NCBI GenBank assembly: GCA_003483345.1 | Contig: DMWH01000081.1 | Span: 375 to 5,889 of the forward strand | Reading direction: 5' to 3' | Source of the DNA: Clostridiales bacterium | GTDB taxonomy: Bacteria > Bacillota > Clostridia > Tissierellales > Sedimentibacteraceae | DNA length: 5,515 nt | Part shown: positions 4,667-5,515 of the stretch, in pieces | Position numbering within the stretch: the first letter of the stretch is position 1 | Layout: the number at the start of each line of letters is the position of its first letter | Notes under the pieces: model-generated | What the model saw: the letters and a program-made list of their open reading frames with translations, nothing else | Told to the model about the DNA's origin: nothing | The model's database searches: none | Translations under genes and position numbers: made by a program

Positions 4667-5515
4667 ATGACTTATAGCCCTGCTTTAGGAAGTACGATAA
4701 GCAATACAAAAATGAGGACGCCGGAAAACGTTTCTCCGTATTCCGGAATGTGTTCAGTATGCACAGCTAATTGTATCGGTACCTGTGAAATAGGATTATC
4801 GGCAGTGAGAGGCTCAGAAGCAACTTTTCCATATCGTAGAGATATAAATCAATTTGCTTCAGAAAAAGATTATCCGTTAGACTTTTCTCATCTATCTATT
4901 AATGGAAGAGTATTCGGAGCATTGGGATGTGAAGAGGATGCTAATAAAGCTACATACACGAATGTGAAAACTGAAACTGAATTTGGCATAAAAAACAAAG
5001 TAAAAATGAAAATGCCGATAATTTTGCCTGCCATTGCAAAATTAAATTGGAAAGATTACTTTGTAGGGGCTGCTCTTGCAGGAGTATCGGTGGTAATCGG
5101 CGAAGATGCTATTCCAAATGATAAAAATTTAGTATTGGAAAACGGAAAAGTAGTTTCAGCTCCTCTAGTTGGAGAAATGGTAGACATGTTCAGGAAATAC
5201 TCCAGAGGGTATGGGGAAATCATTATGCAGGCAAACTATGATGATGAGAATTCCGGAGTATTAGATTACGTTATACCAAAATTAGGCGTAAAATCCGTGG
5301 AGCTTAAATTCGGCCAAGCTGCAAAAGGAATTCAAGGAATGGGAAGGACTAATTCATTAGAGGAAGCTCTAAAACTTCAAAATAAAGGATATTTGGTGTA
5401 TCCTGACCCATCGGACGAAAAAGTTGCTGAAAATTTCAAAAATGGAAAAGGACCTATATTTGAAAAAATCGGGAAGCTTCCTATATGGAATGAAGAAATT
5501 CTCAAAAACCGCATT
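4667..5515 (+). CDS. FMN-binding glutamate synthase-family protein, N-terminal part
   Basis: The frame is open for 283 codons to the right edge with no stop. ATG 4667 has AGGAGG (4655-4660) 6 nt upstream. Near the N-terminus a cysteine cluster CxxCxxxCxxxC (residues 29, 32, 36, 40; MCSVCTANCIGTCE) probably binds an iron-sulfur centre. The rest matches the start of the FMN domain of glutamate synthase-related proteins: KMPIILPAIAKLNWKDYFVG (about 122-141), AGVSVVIGEDAI, and VELKFGQAAKGIQG (about 209-222), comparable to the EIK-GQGAKPG-GG segment of GltB. The N-terminus has no glutamine amidotransferase domain, so ammonia would come from a separate subunit or free ammonium, or the enzyme catalyses a related FMN reaction. 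Catalytic and FMN-binding residues further on lie outside the window. Membership of the family is fairly secure; whether it makes glutamate from 2-oxoglutarate is inferred. Confidence 0.85.
   Translation, partial: MTYSPALGSTISNTKMRTPENVSPYSGMCSVCTANCIGTCEIGLSAVRGSEATFPYRRDINQFASEKDYPLDFSHLSINGRVFGALGCEEDANKATYTNVKTETEFGIKNKVKMKMPIILPAIAKLNWKDYFVGAALAGVSVVIGEDAIPNDKNLVLENGKVVSAPLVGEMVDMFRKYSRGYGEIIMQANYDDENSGVLDYVIPKLGVKSVELKFGQAAKGIQGMGRTNSLEEALKLQNKGYLVYPDPSDEKVAENFKNGKGPIFEKIGKLPIWNEEILKNRI

Overview
The window looks like a piece of a low-GC, spore-forming Firmicute chromosome, most likely Clostridia or Tissierellia. Evidence is the AT-rich non-coding DNA, strong GGAGG-type ribosome binding sites, a TTG start, a YugP-type membrane metallopeptidase, cysteine-rich envelope-like small proteins, and a clostridial-style FMN glutamate synthase with an N-terminal cysteine cluster. 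The genus cannot be fixed from the sequence alone.

Layout. (1) Positions 1-186 are the 3' end of a YugP-family zinc metallopeptidase gene. (2) Positions 222-1900 hold three small genes of unrecognised family: a 112-aa cysteine-rich protein (280-618, +), a 115-aa coiled-coil protein with a TTG start (732-1079, +), and, convergent with it, a 233-aa cysteine-rich beta-strand protein (1120-1821, -). A hairpin terminator follows the first gene, and a hairpin that can serve both strands separates the convergent pair. Both cysteine-rich genes have a sigma-K-like promoter with the same spacing (mACm, 15 nt, CATAnnnTA), so a late-sporulation coat or exosporium role is the leading hypothesis. (3) Positions 1921-2493 (-) encode MntP, a manganese exporter. 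(4) A 304-bp divergent intergenic region (2494-2797) carries a good housekeeping promoter for each flanking gene, a small hairpin flanked by direct repeats, and two inverted repeats around the rightward promoter. (5) Positions 2798-4525 encode a 575-aa receptor-like protein. It has one N-terminal membrane helix, then an MCP-type signalling coiled coil, then a C-terminal family 3 solute-binding domain. This order is reversed relative to ordinary chemoreceptors and implies a cytoplasmic binding domain. (6) Positions 4667-5515 are the 5' part of an FMN-binding glutamate synthase-family gene behind a near-ideal promoter whose -35 lies in a 12-bp perfect palindrome.

The genes do not form a single pathway. 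The left half looks like a possible spore-envelope gene group next to a manganese exporter. The right half pairs a probable intracellular small-molecule receptor, plausibly for an amino acid, with a glutamate-synthase-type enzyme; any functional link between those two is inference from adjacency only. The most unusual item is the MCP-solute-binding fusion. No tRNA, rRNA, CRISPR array, insertion sequence or phage gene was seen.
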